The notes: a model not told the origin generated them from the sequence alone. DNA of 64,000 nt from Miscanthus floridulus (GCF_019320115.1 NC_089597.1:124335485-124399484); one strand, 5' to 3'; positions 23,783 to 34,978 are shown, numbered from the stretch's first letter. Numbers and translations: made by a program.

Positions 23783-24991
23783 GTGAAATTTTTGTATTTT
23801 GGCTCCTTTTAAAAACAATTTTTATAAAAAAAAGACCTACGTCAAAACGTTTTATAAAAATAGACTATTTTTAGGCGTCTTAGAACATGACGCCGAGGTA
23901 TGGGGGTCGGCGTCGACTGACACGACGCCGATGTATTGCCACGTCACGGACGACCCCGGTCGACGGCGACACGGTGGCGCGTGGGGTCCGAGACGTCGGC
24001 GTCGTGTCAGCAAACGCCAAGGGCCCAACCTCGGTGCTGTGGGGAGTCACGCCGAGCTATTGGTGCGCGGTCCAGGCGGCCCAACAACGCTTCGTGGCCC
24101 AATAGCTCGGCGTGCGATTATATGACGCCGAGACGCTAACCTCGGCGCGGCCCGACTCAACGCCGAGGTTCGGAGAAGCATGCATGCAGCTCGATCGGTT
24201 TCATTCCACTAGTGATGGAGAAATAGGTCATGGCGCCGACCACTAAATTTAACCTAACACCCTAGTTTTACCGTGAGATGGATATATAAAATTGTCTTTA
24301 AATTTACCATGAGATGGACACGCTGAAATTTGAGCCAAAATTTTATATATCCATCTCACGGTAAAACTAGGGTGTTAGGTTAAATTTAGTGGTCGGCGCC
24401 ATGACTCATGGCACCGAGACGTTACCTCGGTTTCCCGCAATCCCGCAACAGGCTAGGCAGCGGGCATGCACTACCTCCGGTAGCATCGCCTCTGCCACTC
24501 TGAATGGTCTCCCGGCACCCGCAGACGAACATGCCATGTCTCCATCACTAGCGGGCATGCACTACCTCCGGTTTCAGAATGGAGGGAGGAAGAAGAAGGG
24601 GGCCTCTGCGCGGCCTCAAGGGACCAGACCTCGGCGTTGAGTCGGGCCGCGCCGAGGTATGTGACTCGACGTTAAGTGACCCCGCGCCGAGCTACTGGGC
24701 CACCGTGATGGTGCCAATAGCTCGGCGCGCAGTCCAGCCACGCCGAGGTTGGGCCCTTGGCGTTTGCTGACACGACGCCGACGTCTCAGACCCCACGCGC
24801 CATCGTGTCGCCGACGACCCCGGTCGTCCGTGACGTGGCAATACCTCGGCGTCGTGTCAGTCGACGCCGACCCCCATACCTCGGCGTCATATTCTAAGAC
24901 GCCTAAAAATGGTCTATTTTCAGAAAACGTTTTGACGTAGGTCTTTTTGTAAAAATTATTTTCAAAAGGGACCAAAATACAAAAATTTCAC
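23783..24991. mobile_element. Mutator-like fold-back element (1209 bp), TSD TTCGGCCGC
   Basis: The nine bases TTCGGCCGC flank it at 23774-23782 and 24992-25000. The ends GTGAAATTTTTGTATTTTGG and its inverse continue as an outer inverted repeat of about 390 bp (23783-24175 against 24600-24991). A separate inner inverted repeat of about 65 bp follows (24228-24295 against 24338-24406), around a loop at about 24296-24337. The arms carry many CTCGGCGT/ACGCCGAGG words. A 9-bp TSD with long TIRs points to a non-autonomous MULE. No transposase is encoded; open frames in the arms exist on both strands and are composition artefacts. Confidence 0.88.
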
Positions 24992-25009
24992 TTCGGCCGC
25001 TTCGCTTGC

Positions 25010-25295
25010 TTAGGTGGTGTTTGGCATGCTAAAGTTCGGTCGTTGTCTCGTCAAATGTTTGGAAGTATTAAATATAGATTAATTATAAAATTAATTATAT
25101 GATTTACGACTAATTTATGGGACGAATCTTTTAAGTCTAATTAGTTTATGATTTTGACAATATGGTGCTACAGTAATTATGTGCTAATGATGAATTAATT
25201 ATGCTTAAAAAATTTATATAATTTATTTTTTTATTAATATTCGAACATCTCATACAATATCCTTCTAACGTACCGACGAATTAATTTATTTTTTT
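25010..25295. mobile_element. MITE-like AT-rich element in the peroxidase promoter region
   Basis: It begins GGTGGTGTTTGGCATG and contains the paired words GGGACGAATCTTTTAAGTCT and, further on, AATTAATTATGCTTAAAAA, which are diagnostic of a very common grass MITE group with the start GGTGTTTGG. The right end is decayed, so neither the TIR nor the TSD can be fixed. It ends about 110 bp before the TATA box. Confidence 0.6.
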
Positions 25296-25404
25296 TATTA
25301 GTCACCGGATCCCAACGTCATCGCCTCCCCCGGCAAGGGCAGGACCAGCCGCGAGAGCAAGCTCGATCACCTCGTGCCGAGGCATCAGTCAGTCGCAGCT
25401 CATC

Positions 25405-25411
25405 TATATAA
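25405..25411 (+). promoter_or_regulatory. Probable TATA box of the peroxidase gene
   Basis: TATATAA lies in CATCTATATAAGCGC, about 275 bp before the start codon. Transcription would start near 25435-25445. No ATG lies between there and the start codon, so the peroxidase ATG is the first AUG of the leader. A second TATATA at about 25649 is too close to the start codon to be preferred. Confidence 0.65.
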
Positions 25412-25686
25412 GCGCTGGCCTCTCTCCTCACTTAAAGCAAGCACCCAGTGTTAGCTCCGCAGTCCGCACGCGCACGGAGGGAAGGGAGAGAGGAGCGAAC
25501 GAGAGGAGCAGCAGGCGAGGCGAGCAGCTGCGGCTGCGGCTGCGAGCGGGGAATTAACGCCAGACAGATAGGTGGTAGAGGTATAGAGAGAGAGAAGACG
25601 AAGAGAGGGGAGGTTGGCGAGAGAGCCGAGAGCAGGTTGCTAGCAATAGCATATATAGGCAGATAAGCTCGGGGCCGGCCGGCGCA

Positions 25687-28600
25687 ATGAGGTCGTGGCG
25701 GCGGCAGAGCGTGGTCGCCGCGGTCGTCATAGCGCTGCTGGCTGCGACGTGGTGCGCGGCGGCGGCGCAGGCGCAGCTGAGCCAGAGCTACTACGCGTCG
25801 ACGTGCCCCAACGTGGAGACGCTGGTGCGCGGCGCCGTCACCCAGAAGCTGCAGGCGACCTTCAACGCCGCGCCGGGCACGCTCCGCCTCTTCTTCCACG
25901 ACTGCTTCGTCAGGGTACGTACGGTCCATTCCATTTGCATCCGTCAGTCACCATATGCGCAATCCAATCGATCGATTAACGTCCCCCGTCCTGACCCTTG
26001 TTCTTGGTTCATTCCAATCCCAGGGCTGTGACGCGTCCGTGCTGCTGTCGGGCCCCGACGACGAGCACAGCGCGGGCGCCGACACGACGCTGTCCGCGGA
26101 CGCGCTGGACCTCGTCACCCGCGCCAAGGCCGCCGTCGACGCCGACCCCAAGTGCGCCTACAAGGTCTCCTGCGCCGACATCCTCGCACTCGCCGCCCGC
26201 GACGTCGTCTCCCAGGTACTCTACTTCTTCTGGCCTCTCATCGATTCATCCATCCATCCATTCAAGCTGCAGGTCGCAGCTACACACACACGCCCCTCTC
26301 TTCTTCCTCCCAAGCCAGCTCCCGTATAGAATTCGTTGGCGCTGTCGTTTCTCTCTACGTCACTTTCGGCGCCACAGACGAACAGAGAGGAGGGGGGGAT
26401 GGAAATGGAAACAAAAAAGAACTTGCTTTTTTTCCAGACGGTTATGCCACTTTGGTCGATGGGGGATTAGCGACAGGGAGCTTACGCTTAAACCCTACGC
26501 CATTAGCGCACCATCGTATATAATAAACTAATAATTAATCACCGATGCTAGTAGTGCTTTGGAGTGGTTTCCGCCGCGCCGCGGGCAGGTCCCGGCGACA
26601 GCTATGATGAGGCTGACATGCCCCGCGGCCAGGCCACTGCGCCCGCGCGCGCATGGGCAAGGCGAACGGCTCCGCCGCAGGCCGAAGCGGCAGTGCCTCG
26701 TGCACGCTGCGAGTCGCAATCACTGACCCTGAGCTGTGCCGCAATCATCCTATCTAGTCCGTCCGGGCGCGTCATGTCCAGCCCCCCTGTCGTCTTCCTC
26801 CCCTGCTTCTCCCTGAAGAGAGCCCAGGAGGCAATCAGGCACGCCGCACGCGCAGGAACCTTTTACATACTCCTAATGCAAGCTCAACGAGGAGTTTAGG
26901 ATCATCACGAACCATTGAGGTGGCCGCAGAGAGGAGGTTCCAAAAAAGAAAAAGAAAAGTTCGAGTCCCGTTTGGCGCTAAAACAGGGGATTGGGTTTTG
27001 GGGGTGTGGTCCTGCCGTGTCCTGGTACTGCATCCTGTCGGAATTCTGCTGTCCCCGGCTCATTCACTCGGAGCAACAGCACGCACGCGGTCCAGAGGTG
27101 GGACGGCGGCAAGGGCAAGGCATGGCGCGAAGAGGAGATGCGAATGCGATGAAGCCGTGGTGGCCTGGCCTGGACGGGGGCTGAGCGCCGGTGTCACTGC
27201 TTGCTCTCGGCTCCCCCTCCTCGCTGGCTCGCAGCTGCGTCAGCCCGTGCTGCCTGCCGGCCTTTGAATTCTTCTCTGACGCGAAAGCGGACACGGTTTG
27301 GCGGCGTAAATGAGCCGGTACGGCGTCGACAGATACGGGCGATCCGCCGGGCCGTGCAGTATTGCACTGCCTGGAGCCCTGGACATGGACGGACAGACCG
27401 GTGCTCGTAGAGATAAGTACACGGCTACGGCCATACGGGCTTTCAGTTATTGTGCCGAGCAACTCGGCCGAAGTTTCTGATGCTCGTATCCATATTTCGC
27501 ACATACGCGAAGCGTGCTGCTGGTACCGCGTCGGAGGACGTCGCAGCAAGCCGCTGTTCTCGGATAGAATTTTTTGTTTGGGCACTGCACTGGTAAAAGA
27601 TCTCACTGCCGGAGTGTACTTATGGTTGCAAACTTGAAATTGTTGACGCAGACGGGCGGACCGTACTACCAGGTGGAGCTGGGGCGGCTGGACGGCAAGG
27701 TGGGCACGCGCGCCGTGGTGAAGCACAGCCTCCCCGGCGCCGGCTTCGACCTGGACCAGCTCAACAAGCTCTTCGCCGCAAACGGGCTCACGCAGACCGA
27801 CATGATCGCGCTCTCAGGTACGTCATCACGTCACGCCCGCCTCAACACAGACGCCTCCGTAGTAGTAGTAGTAGTATACGATAGGAGGATAGCTTCCGTT
27901 CGGTTGGGTTGTCGAAAGCGCCCGACTGGTTCGGTTTGGTTGGCAGCTGCATGCGGTTGCGGTCGCGATGCCGGCCAGGCGGCGGACGCGGCTCATCATT
28001 GCGCCTCGCCCACTCCGCTCACTCCCCACCCTGCTGCTGGCCTGCTGCTCGTAGAAACGCATGTCCTTTCCAGGCTGGCGCCGGGCGTGCCCACCCTCCC
28101 CGGCTTCCTCCCGCTGCAGCGTCGCGCGCAGGCCTTCTCTCTTGGCATGGTCCCGTGGAGTATGGCTTGCTGTTGCTGCTACACGTTCTGGGTGTCAGCC
28201 TGTCTGTCGCTCGCTCACACACTCGTGACCACTGACGAGATCACCACGCACCGTCACGTCACGGTCGTAGCACTAGCAGTAAAACCTTAGTAGGCTGCAC
28301 GTCAGCGGGTCAGCGACCACGGCTGCCGATCCGCCGCTGACGCTGCCAGCTGCCGCTGCCATCCACAGCGTCACTGACGTACGTGGCGCTTGCAATTGCA
28401 GGTGGGCACACGATCGGCGTGACGCACTGCGACAAGTTCGTGCGGCGGCTGTACCCGTTCAAGGGCAACAACGCCGGCGCCGGCCCGCCGATGAACCTCT
28501 ACTTCCTGCGGCAGATGCGGCAGACGTGCCCGCTCAACTACAGCCCGTCGGCGTTCGCGATGCTGGACGCCGTGACGCCGCGCAAGTTCGACAACGGATA

Positions 28601-28811
28601 CTACCAGACGCTGCAGCAGATGAAGGGCCTGCTGGCCTCCGACCAGGTGCTCTTCGCCGACCGCCGGTCCCGCGCCACCGTCAACTACTTCGCCGCCAAC
28701 CAGACCGCCTTCTTCGACGCCTTCGTCGCCGCCATGGCCAAGCTGGGGCGCGTCGGCGTCAAGACCGCCGCCGACGGCGAGATCCGCCGCGTCTGCACCA
28801 AGGTCAACTAG
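25687..28811 (+). CDS. Class III peroxidase (secreted), four exons, 331 aa
   Basis: Exons are 25687-25914, 26024-26215, 27652-27817 and 28402-28811; all introns are GT-AG and the joined frame is open to TAG 28809-28811. Residues 1-30 form a signal peptide ending in AQAQ. The distal haem site is TLRLFFHDC with Arg67, Phe70 and His71; the calcium-site run HDCFVRGCDAS follows. The proximal His is about residue 198 in GGHTIG (family usually GAHTIG). All eight conserved Cys are present, plus one N-glycosylation site (NQT). The product would oxidise phenolic substrates with H2O2 in the cell wall or apoplast. The [24 protein letters not shown] and EIRR-C-VN blocks place it near the Arabidopsis PER16/PER45 group. 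Length and the three-intron layout are normal. Intron 2 is long (1436 bp). Codon third positions are strongly G/C. It appears intact. Confidence 0.96.
26216..27651 (+). other. Intron 2 of the peroxidase gene (1436 bp)
   Basis: It starts GTACTC after codon Gln140 and ends ACGCAG before Thr141 (phase 0). It is much longer than intron 1 (109 bp) and intron 3 (584 bp, 27818-28401). Open frames inside it are not supported as exons. I see no transposon ends in it. Confidence 0.85.
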
Positions 28812-30130
28812 CTAGCTTAGCTAGCCCGTACATTGGGACATTGGGTGGGTAGTACCGTAGTTGGGGGTTGAGAAAGAATGTCCATGTCCATCAGTAAAGT
28901 CCATCCATGATCCATCACAGTTCACAGTCACAGTCACAGTGTACTATTAATTTGTTGATGATCCGCCGATTCTTTTCTTGATTATTATTGTGTAGTAGTA
29001 GTAGTAGTAATTAAAACCATGTAACAAGAAGAGGGAGCTCCATGTATCCTAGGATATTTTCATGCCTTACCATGTGAATGTGATAGAAGGAGAAGAGGAA
29101 GGTACCATACTTTTACATCCATGTAAATGAATGCTACAGTTCGTCCAAGTATATGCCCTTTCTTGCTCTTTTTTTTACTGTTGCTGATCAGTCACGAGAA
29201 ACATGAATGAGGTTGATCGAGGGTGACCCGCTCGCCTGTGTACATTGTATGCTATGCTCATGGCGGATCCAGGCTGATGACAGCCAGAACATGTAGTATG
29301 GTCCAAGTCGTCATAAATACAGCCGGCATGAGCTGTGTGTGTGTGTGCGCGCGCGCGCTATGCAGTTCAGAGACCATGTGATGCTTTCAGTGGATGGAGC
29401 AAGCAGAAATTAGGGTAGCTGCTGAGGATGAACAGTGTGATCTATGGTTCTGATGATGCCTGCTTAGAGGACGGCCTCTGTTTTTAGTGTTTGTCGTCTT
29501 GACAGCTTTCTATCATGACATGTCTAAGCTAGTTCTCATGCATAGAAAAAAAAGGCGACCAAAAAATGTGATTCTGTGACATGGAATTGCTGAAACATGC
29601 GGTCATAACACTCTGCTTTTCCACGTCAAGTACTGAACTTTCAAGCCGTTGGCTCGAATTCGGGATGCATAACTTGATGTGTTGGGATGGCACAATCGCA
29701 AGGTCCCTTTCCTGGTCAGAAACAGCCGCCGAATTTGCTGTTTGCCAACCAACTGAAGTTATTCTTCCTCCAAACAAACAAAAGAGATGCTCTGGAGATT
29801 ACCATCAAGCTAAGGGACGCATACCAGAAACCTGCAATTACCAGCATGGGTAACCTTGACCTTATCTCTCTGAGTTGCATCAATCTTGTATATTGACCAG
29901 CATTATTAATCTCGCTGGCCCGTGTTATTCACTGAAATTTACGCCTAACCAGTAACCAGTAAATGTACATCGCATGGCACAGTGGGGACCTCACAGTCAA
30001 GTGTATGTCACCTTTCTGTTCGTGGTCATTTCTCGCCCATACTCTGATGCTAGTCCTTTTCATGTTCCTGCAATGAAATATGCCGATAGGCTGTTTACAG
30101 GGCTACACTTTGATTGGTATGCAGTAACTA
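28812..30130. other. Peroxidase 3' flank and intergenic DNA
   Basis: The 3' UTR probably lies within the first few hundred bases, though no single polyadenylation signal stands out. A GTA triplet run (about 28992-29010) and a (GT)n(GC)n dinucleotide run (29333-29358) occur. No gene is supported; the small frame near 29581-29853 has no domain. Confidence 0.5.
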
Positions 30131-30145
30131 CTGTGGCCAAACCTT

Positions 30146-30180
30146 TTTTGTGATCGTGTCTTAGCACGTGTTTCATTAAG
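30146..30180 (-). mobile_element. Extremely 5'-truncated LINE insertion (35 bp), 15-bp TSD
   Basis: CTGTGGCCAAACCTT occurs at 30131-30145 and again at 30181-30195. The 35 bp between, read on -, is CTTAATGAAACACGTGCTAA, then GACACGATCACAAAA, the usual end of a grass L1-type LINE just before its poly-A. The long TSD and A tail indicate target-primed reverse transcription that stopped almost at once. Confidence 0.75.
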
Positions 30181-30619
30181 CTGTGGCCAAACCTTGCTGG
30201 TCCTTAAACTGAAGGAAGTTTTAAAAAAAAACTCTCTATGGGCATATCTCTCCAAGATTAGTATATTACACATGAACATTCAGAACGGTCCAACAGGCCC
30301 TTGTACACACACCAGTATCAGTATGACTGTGATAAGCAATTCGGCATAGCTATTTAATATGAATACCACATACTATGTCTGTTTAATACCAACAATGGAA
30401 ACAATGAATCTAGCCACAAATGTCAGGTGGGCTCAAACATCAGTTTCAACATCACCATAAATACTCGACCGTCTCATTTTTAGTCATAATAAAGAGCATT
30501 AAACCCTATACAATCCTGCTTTATCTCAGACTGCATCCGAAAGGTCTTTTGCTAAATCTGCTGAGGATTGTGTCTTAGTATCAGACATCCTCAGTCTTAG
30601 CTCGGCTCCCTATCTAGCT

Positions 30620-30937
30620 TTTTCGCAAGCGTGTTGTTGTGACACGTATTTCATTAAACAAAAGTAGAGTTTAACTGGTTACAATGTCCTCAAGTAATCC
30701 ATAGATTACTATGAAAGGATGGAAGCCAATACGACCAAATAAACCTAACTTAAATTACATTATATGAAAGTTATGCAACCAATTGGGCAGGTGCCAACGA
30801 GACTAGCAAGTCTTCTCGAACATACACTCGAACCCCGCCACGTTGAACTTCATAAGCGCACGAAGTGCGTCCCTTTTTGCAGAGTCGAGCGGGCCCTGGA
30901 ATGACCGCTGGAAGTCTGCCACTACCTGGTTATCCGA
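30620..30937 (-). mobile_element. Truncated LINE-like retroposed insertion (318 bp), 17-bp TSD
   Basis: CGGCTCCCTATCTAGCT is present at 30603-30619 and 30938-30954. Read on -, the insert ends TTTAATGAAATACGTGTCAC followed by AACAACACGCTTGCGAAAA, a LINE-type 3' end sharing TTAATGAAAYACGTG with the insertion at 30146-30180. A short open stretch at its 5' side (reading [20 protein letters not shown]) could be a remnant of LINE ORF2, but I cannot place it in a domain. Confidence 0.7.
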
Positions 30938-30954
30938 CGGCTCCCTATCTAGCT

Positions 30955-32076
30955 CATCAAAGAATGAAAATGAGAACGACAAAGTCAATCAAGCACACAA
31001 GAAAAGTAATGATGCCGGATTTTTCCAAATTAATAAAATAATTGGAATTTTGGAAATGGTAATAGGTATCTTTATTACATTAACTAAAGCTAATATGTGG
31101 CTCTAAGAGTACAATTCCTCCTGCATGCCACACACTGCTGCTTTTCTAGGTTTACATTATTGAAGCCAGTGGAATGCATTCCATGCTGTTTTTTTAGGAA
31201 TGCATTGTATGCCTGATTTGGTGAAAATAATGGGCAGTCGCTTTCTAAGGTAAAATGAGCTATCACAACTGATTTAAGGGAAAATCTGAACAACTTTTCA
31301 GGTCAACACAGAAATGCAGAGTCAGTATAATTCAGGCATTAATAGAATCTACAAAATTCATACGGTCCAGACTCCAGTCAGATCCAAGTACCCAACCACC
31401 AAGGCTAGTAAATTATGAAACCAATATCAAGCTGCCAGAGCATACATCAATATTCAATACATCCTGATCACTTTGACCTCAAGCTTAGGTTAATCAGTTA
31501 AACTGGGAAGAGGAGTACAAACACAAATTCTAGCAAATTTCTACACAGGTTTTTGCCGAGGTTGTGAAAAAAGATCACCAAGTCATTGTCTTCCTACAAT
31601 CCTACTAAGATTAAAAAAACAATTTTGGGAAACTTGACATATTTTTTTATATAAAAACACTTCTGGCCTTCTGGTGACTTGACAAAGATAAAGTGCCAAC
31701 AACAGGCATCATAGCTCTGAAAAGTTGAAGCTACCAAACCGAGCTCCTATTTTCCATGCTGAAAATCGTGTTCCGGTAGTCCTGTACCTATTCATGCCCT
31801 TATCCCTTCCCCAACTAGCAATGCCAAATTTATCTGAAGGTCGCTCATCTAGTGCACATCCATCCAGACGTCCAGCACGGCACAGCACCTAATGGCAACA
31901 TATGATTTGGTGCCAGAAAAAGGGCGACTTATCATTTCCATCTGCACTCATGGACCCCTAAAGCATCCCAAATAATCAACCCAGACGATGTTGCTGCAAC
32001 AGGTGGCATGCAGGGGCAGGCCGATCAATCTGATAATGGCCTGCTCTTTTTGCATAAAGCTACAAGCAAGTAGTAC
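30955..32076. other. Unassigned intergenic DNA
   Basis: No gene, repeat or transposon end is recognised. Small open frames have no domain. Confidence 0.45.
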
Positions 32077-32185
32077 CTGTCTGTCTGCTTCAGCTCGACT
32101 GTATCTGCTCATGTGCTGAACTAAAATGCTTCTATTAACTTTCCTCAGCTCTCGTGGGGGCACATCTTGCAACCAAAGCACATGA
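32077..32185 (-). other. Possible orphan exon of an unrecognised host gene
   Basis: Read on -, a 109-base open block starts after a TCTTTAG acceptor and ends CAG before GTACTAC, a good donor. It would encode HVLWLQDVPPRELRKVNRSI followed by LVQHMSRYSRAEADRQ, which looks like ordinary protein rather than low complexity. I do not recognise the family. Partner exons are not evident to the left, and to the right lies the Reina-like element, whose end is about 70 bp away. It could also be a gene fragment or a chance frame. Confidence 0.3.
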
Positions 32186-32441
32186 CTAAAGATTGGTTTG
32201 CTTTACATTGTGACATCGATGTCCATGCCTTGGTTACATGGAGCCGTCATAGGAAAATGTGAGCAGGTGGGAAGTTCCTTGCTCGGGAAGAAGAAGAACA
32301 GGAATATACGACTGGATTATAGATATACTGAATTGTACTGAAATGTAAACTTAACAGACAAGTGCTTGGTAAATGAACTATGACATATTACATTCCAGTC
32401 TGCTCTATCTCTCGCATACTTAGGTACTTATACTACTATGC

Positions 32442-33852
32442 CTATGTCTTCCACTCTGGGCCGGACAGCCTGACGTTGGGCCGGCGCTCACGGATGGGCC
32501 GGGCCTGCTCACTTGTAGATGCTTCATCAGAGTGTATCACTGGAGCCATAGAGGAAGTGGTGACAATCCCCTCTCCTTTGAGCCGGCATGTCCCCAGGCC
32601 GGTGCTCTCAGGAAACGCTGCTTCAGAGGGACAAGCAGTTCCCAGGTAGCCAACGACCGAGGCATTTGCGACCATTGCACCAGGACTTCTTCGGCTGGTG
32701 AATCACCCAATGTCCAGTGACGATCCAGTATAGCTTGTGGCACCTGAAACTGAACAAGCTCATCTGGGATGTCAGCAGTAACCTGTTGCTTATCATGCGA
32801 AGCCTTAAGTTGGGAGACATGGAACACTAGGTGTATCGAAGAAGAAGAAGGCAGAGCTAGCTTGTAAGCGGCGGCACCAATTTTAGCCACAATTTTGTAT
32901 GGGCCAAAGAAACGGAATGACGGTTTCTGGTTAGCTCGTTTGGCCAAGGAAGATTGGACATAAGGTTGCAGTTTAAGAAAGACCCAGTCCCCAATGGCAA
33001 AGTGGCGCTCAGAGAGATGCTTATCGGCTTGGCGTTTCATGCGGATTTGCGCACGGCTCAGATGTTGTTGGATCAAGGATTGCATGACAGCACGTTCATC
33101 CAGCCAGCTGTTCAAGTCAGAAACTGGTGTGGCGTCTGGAGGAACAAGACCAAAATGTCGAGTGGGAAAGCCGTACAAAACTTCCAAAGGGGAGCGACCC
33201 AAGGAGGAATGGTAGGACGAATTGTACCAAAATTCAGCGAGGGAAACCCAATGAACCCTTTGGCAGGGCAAGCATGAGCAAAACAGCGCAAAAAGGTTTC
33301 GAGGCATTGATTCACCCACTCGGTCCGTTTGCGGGTGGTATGCGGTGCTCATGCGCAAGGAAGCGCCAGAGATGGTGAAAAGCGATTTCCAAAAGGCACT
33401 TGTGAAAATGCGATCACGATCAGATGTTATGGCCAGAGGCATACCGTGGAGGCGGTAGACGTGATCCATGAACAAACGAGCCACTGTCGCAGCCGTAAAA
33501 GGATGGCGCAATGGAATGAAATGTGCATACTTAGCCAACTTGTCAACGACCACCAATAGAGCATTGGCTGACCCAGAGCGAGGAAGACCCTCCACAAAAT
33601 CCATTGTTATCACTTCCCAAGTTGCTGAAGGAATAGGCAGCGGTTGGAGTAGACCGGGGTTCTTGGCGCAGTCTGGCTTGGCGCGCTGGCATATATCACA
33701 ATTGCGGACGAACTCAATAGTTGCAGAGTACATACTGGGCTAGAAGAAGAATTGGCGAAGCTTTTGGTAAGTTACTGGCACGCCTAAGTGTCCCCCCCAG
33801 AGGACTGGAAGCAATGCAGAAAGAACCAAGGACTGCAGCTTGGGGTCATGAG
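32442..33852 (-). pseudogene. Element C integrase and chromodomain (broken)
   Basis: The domain order is: zinc-binding part with GGHLGVPVTYQKLRQFF and CDICQ; core with the ITMDFVEGLP, AITSDRDRIF and TAYHPQTD motifs; GPY/F-type FFGPYKIVAKIGAAAYKL; then a chromodomain with EVLVQWSQMPRSLATWE. Damage: TGG to TAG just after FFF (stop at about 33740). A short deletion follows HPQTD near 33318, with a compensating frame change about 60-70 bases later, so 12 or more residues after the catalytic region are read in the wrong frame while the ORF stays open. A frameshift after the chromodomain moves the tail (RRPNVRLSGPEWKT, stop at 32442) to another frame. It is not functional as it stands. Confidence 0.88.
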
Positions 33853-33857
33853 CCAGC

Positions 33858-34978
33858 TGTCGCGGGGTCGGAACCGCGGCAAGCATAGTTGTTCGAGTCG
33901 GTGTCAGAGTACGGGTCTCCGGTGGCTCGGGTGGACTCAAGACCACAAGAATCATGCAGAGAGGATGCAAGGGTTTATCCTGGTTCGGGCCAATTCGGTC
34001 CCTACGTCCAGCAGCTGATGATCCTTATACTCAAAAGCACCCAAAATCAGGGGGTTACAACAGAGTGTAGAGAGAGATTTAGTAGGGGGTTAGCTCAGTG
34101 CTAATCCTAAGGTTACCTCGCCGCCGGTGGAGCCTTCCCCCTCGTCGAAGAGGAGGAAGACAACGGGGTGCGGTGGTGGAGCTCTCGGTGCCCCTCTCTG
34201 GGTTGCCTTGCTCCTGGTGCGGAGCAGAGGCGGATGGAATGGAATGGAGTGTTTGGTGATCGATCTGGGATCCTCTCCCCTCCTAGGTTCGACCTTATCC
34301 CCTATATAATGAGATAGATCGGGTACATGGCGGTTTGGGGGATCTAGTCTACGGTCTACGTGCGTCGGAGTCCAGGAGGGTCTTGCAGCGGTGTGTCGTG
34401 GACCGTGGCGATGTCTTGGAGCCGAAGAAGCCTTGTGTGTCGTCCGGCTGCTCTATTCTGACACTCTGCGTGTCAGGCTGTGTCGGCTTAGATCGGTCTC
34501 CCCCGAGTGGACCTTCTAAAGTCTTCTTGGTGATGAAGGAGATTAGCTCCAAGGGCTGACGTGCAGGCCCGGAAGCCCCCGAGCCCTTGGAAGGCGAGGG
34601 AAAGCTTTGTCTTCTTGTGTCACGCCCTGGACGTGACCCTGTCGGGGGAGCAGTTGGTAGGGCCGCGCCTAGGGAGCGGCGCCAAGGAGCCCCTGAGCAT
34701 CGGTAGCTTGGGCTTGTCTTCTTGCGCCCGGGCCTTGGCTGGCGTCGTTAGCCGGGCAGGAGCCAAGGGTCGGGCCCGGATGTGCCGTAGATCGAGAGCC
34801 TAGGGCTCAGGTGAGCCCCCGAGCCCCAAGTGGAGGTCGTGGCCAAGTCAGGCTTGGCCGAGTCTCTTTGCCAGAGGGTGCACTCGGGGCGACCCTGAAG
34901 GGGTCGGTCGGGGGGTCTTCTTCGGTCGAGAATCATTAGACCCAAGGCTTAACATACCTATATGTTAGGATCTCATTA
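33858..34978 (+). repeat. 5' LTR of element A (1121 bp)
   Basis: It starts TGTCGCGGGGTCGG immediately after the TSD and ends at about GGATCTCATTA (34978). From 34006 on it aligns with 45427-46424. The end is inferred from that alignment and may be off by a few bases. Confidence 0.75.

Noticed and set aside
23799..24770. Open frames inside the fold-back element
   Set aside because: They occur in mirror-image pairs because the arms are inverted repeats; this is not independent coding.
26152..27726. Open frames inside peroxidase intron 2, including a 220-codon frame on -
   Set aside because: They overlap the gene's intron and exon 3 antisense, with no domain. The peroxidase frame only joins if this stretch is removed as an intron.
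32537..33733. Treating the 398-codon frame as an intact integrase gene
   Set aside because: The middle is out of frame between two compensating indels, and a stop precedes the frame start; it is a pseudogene.
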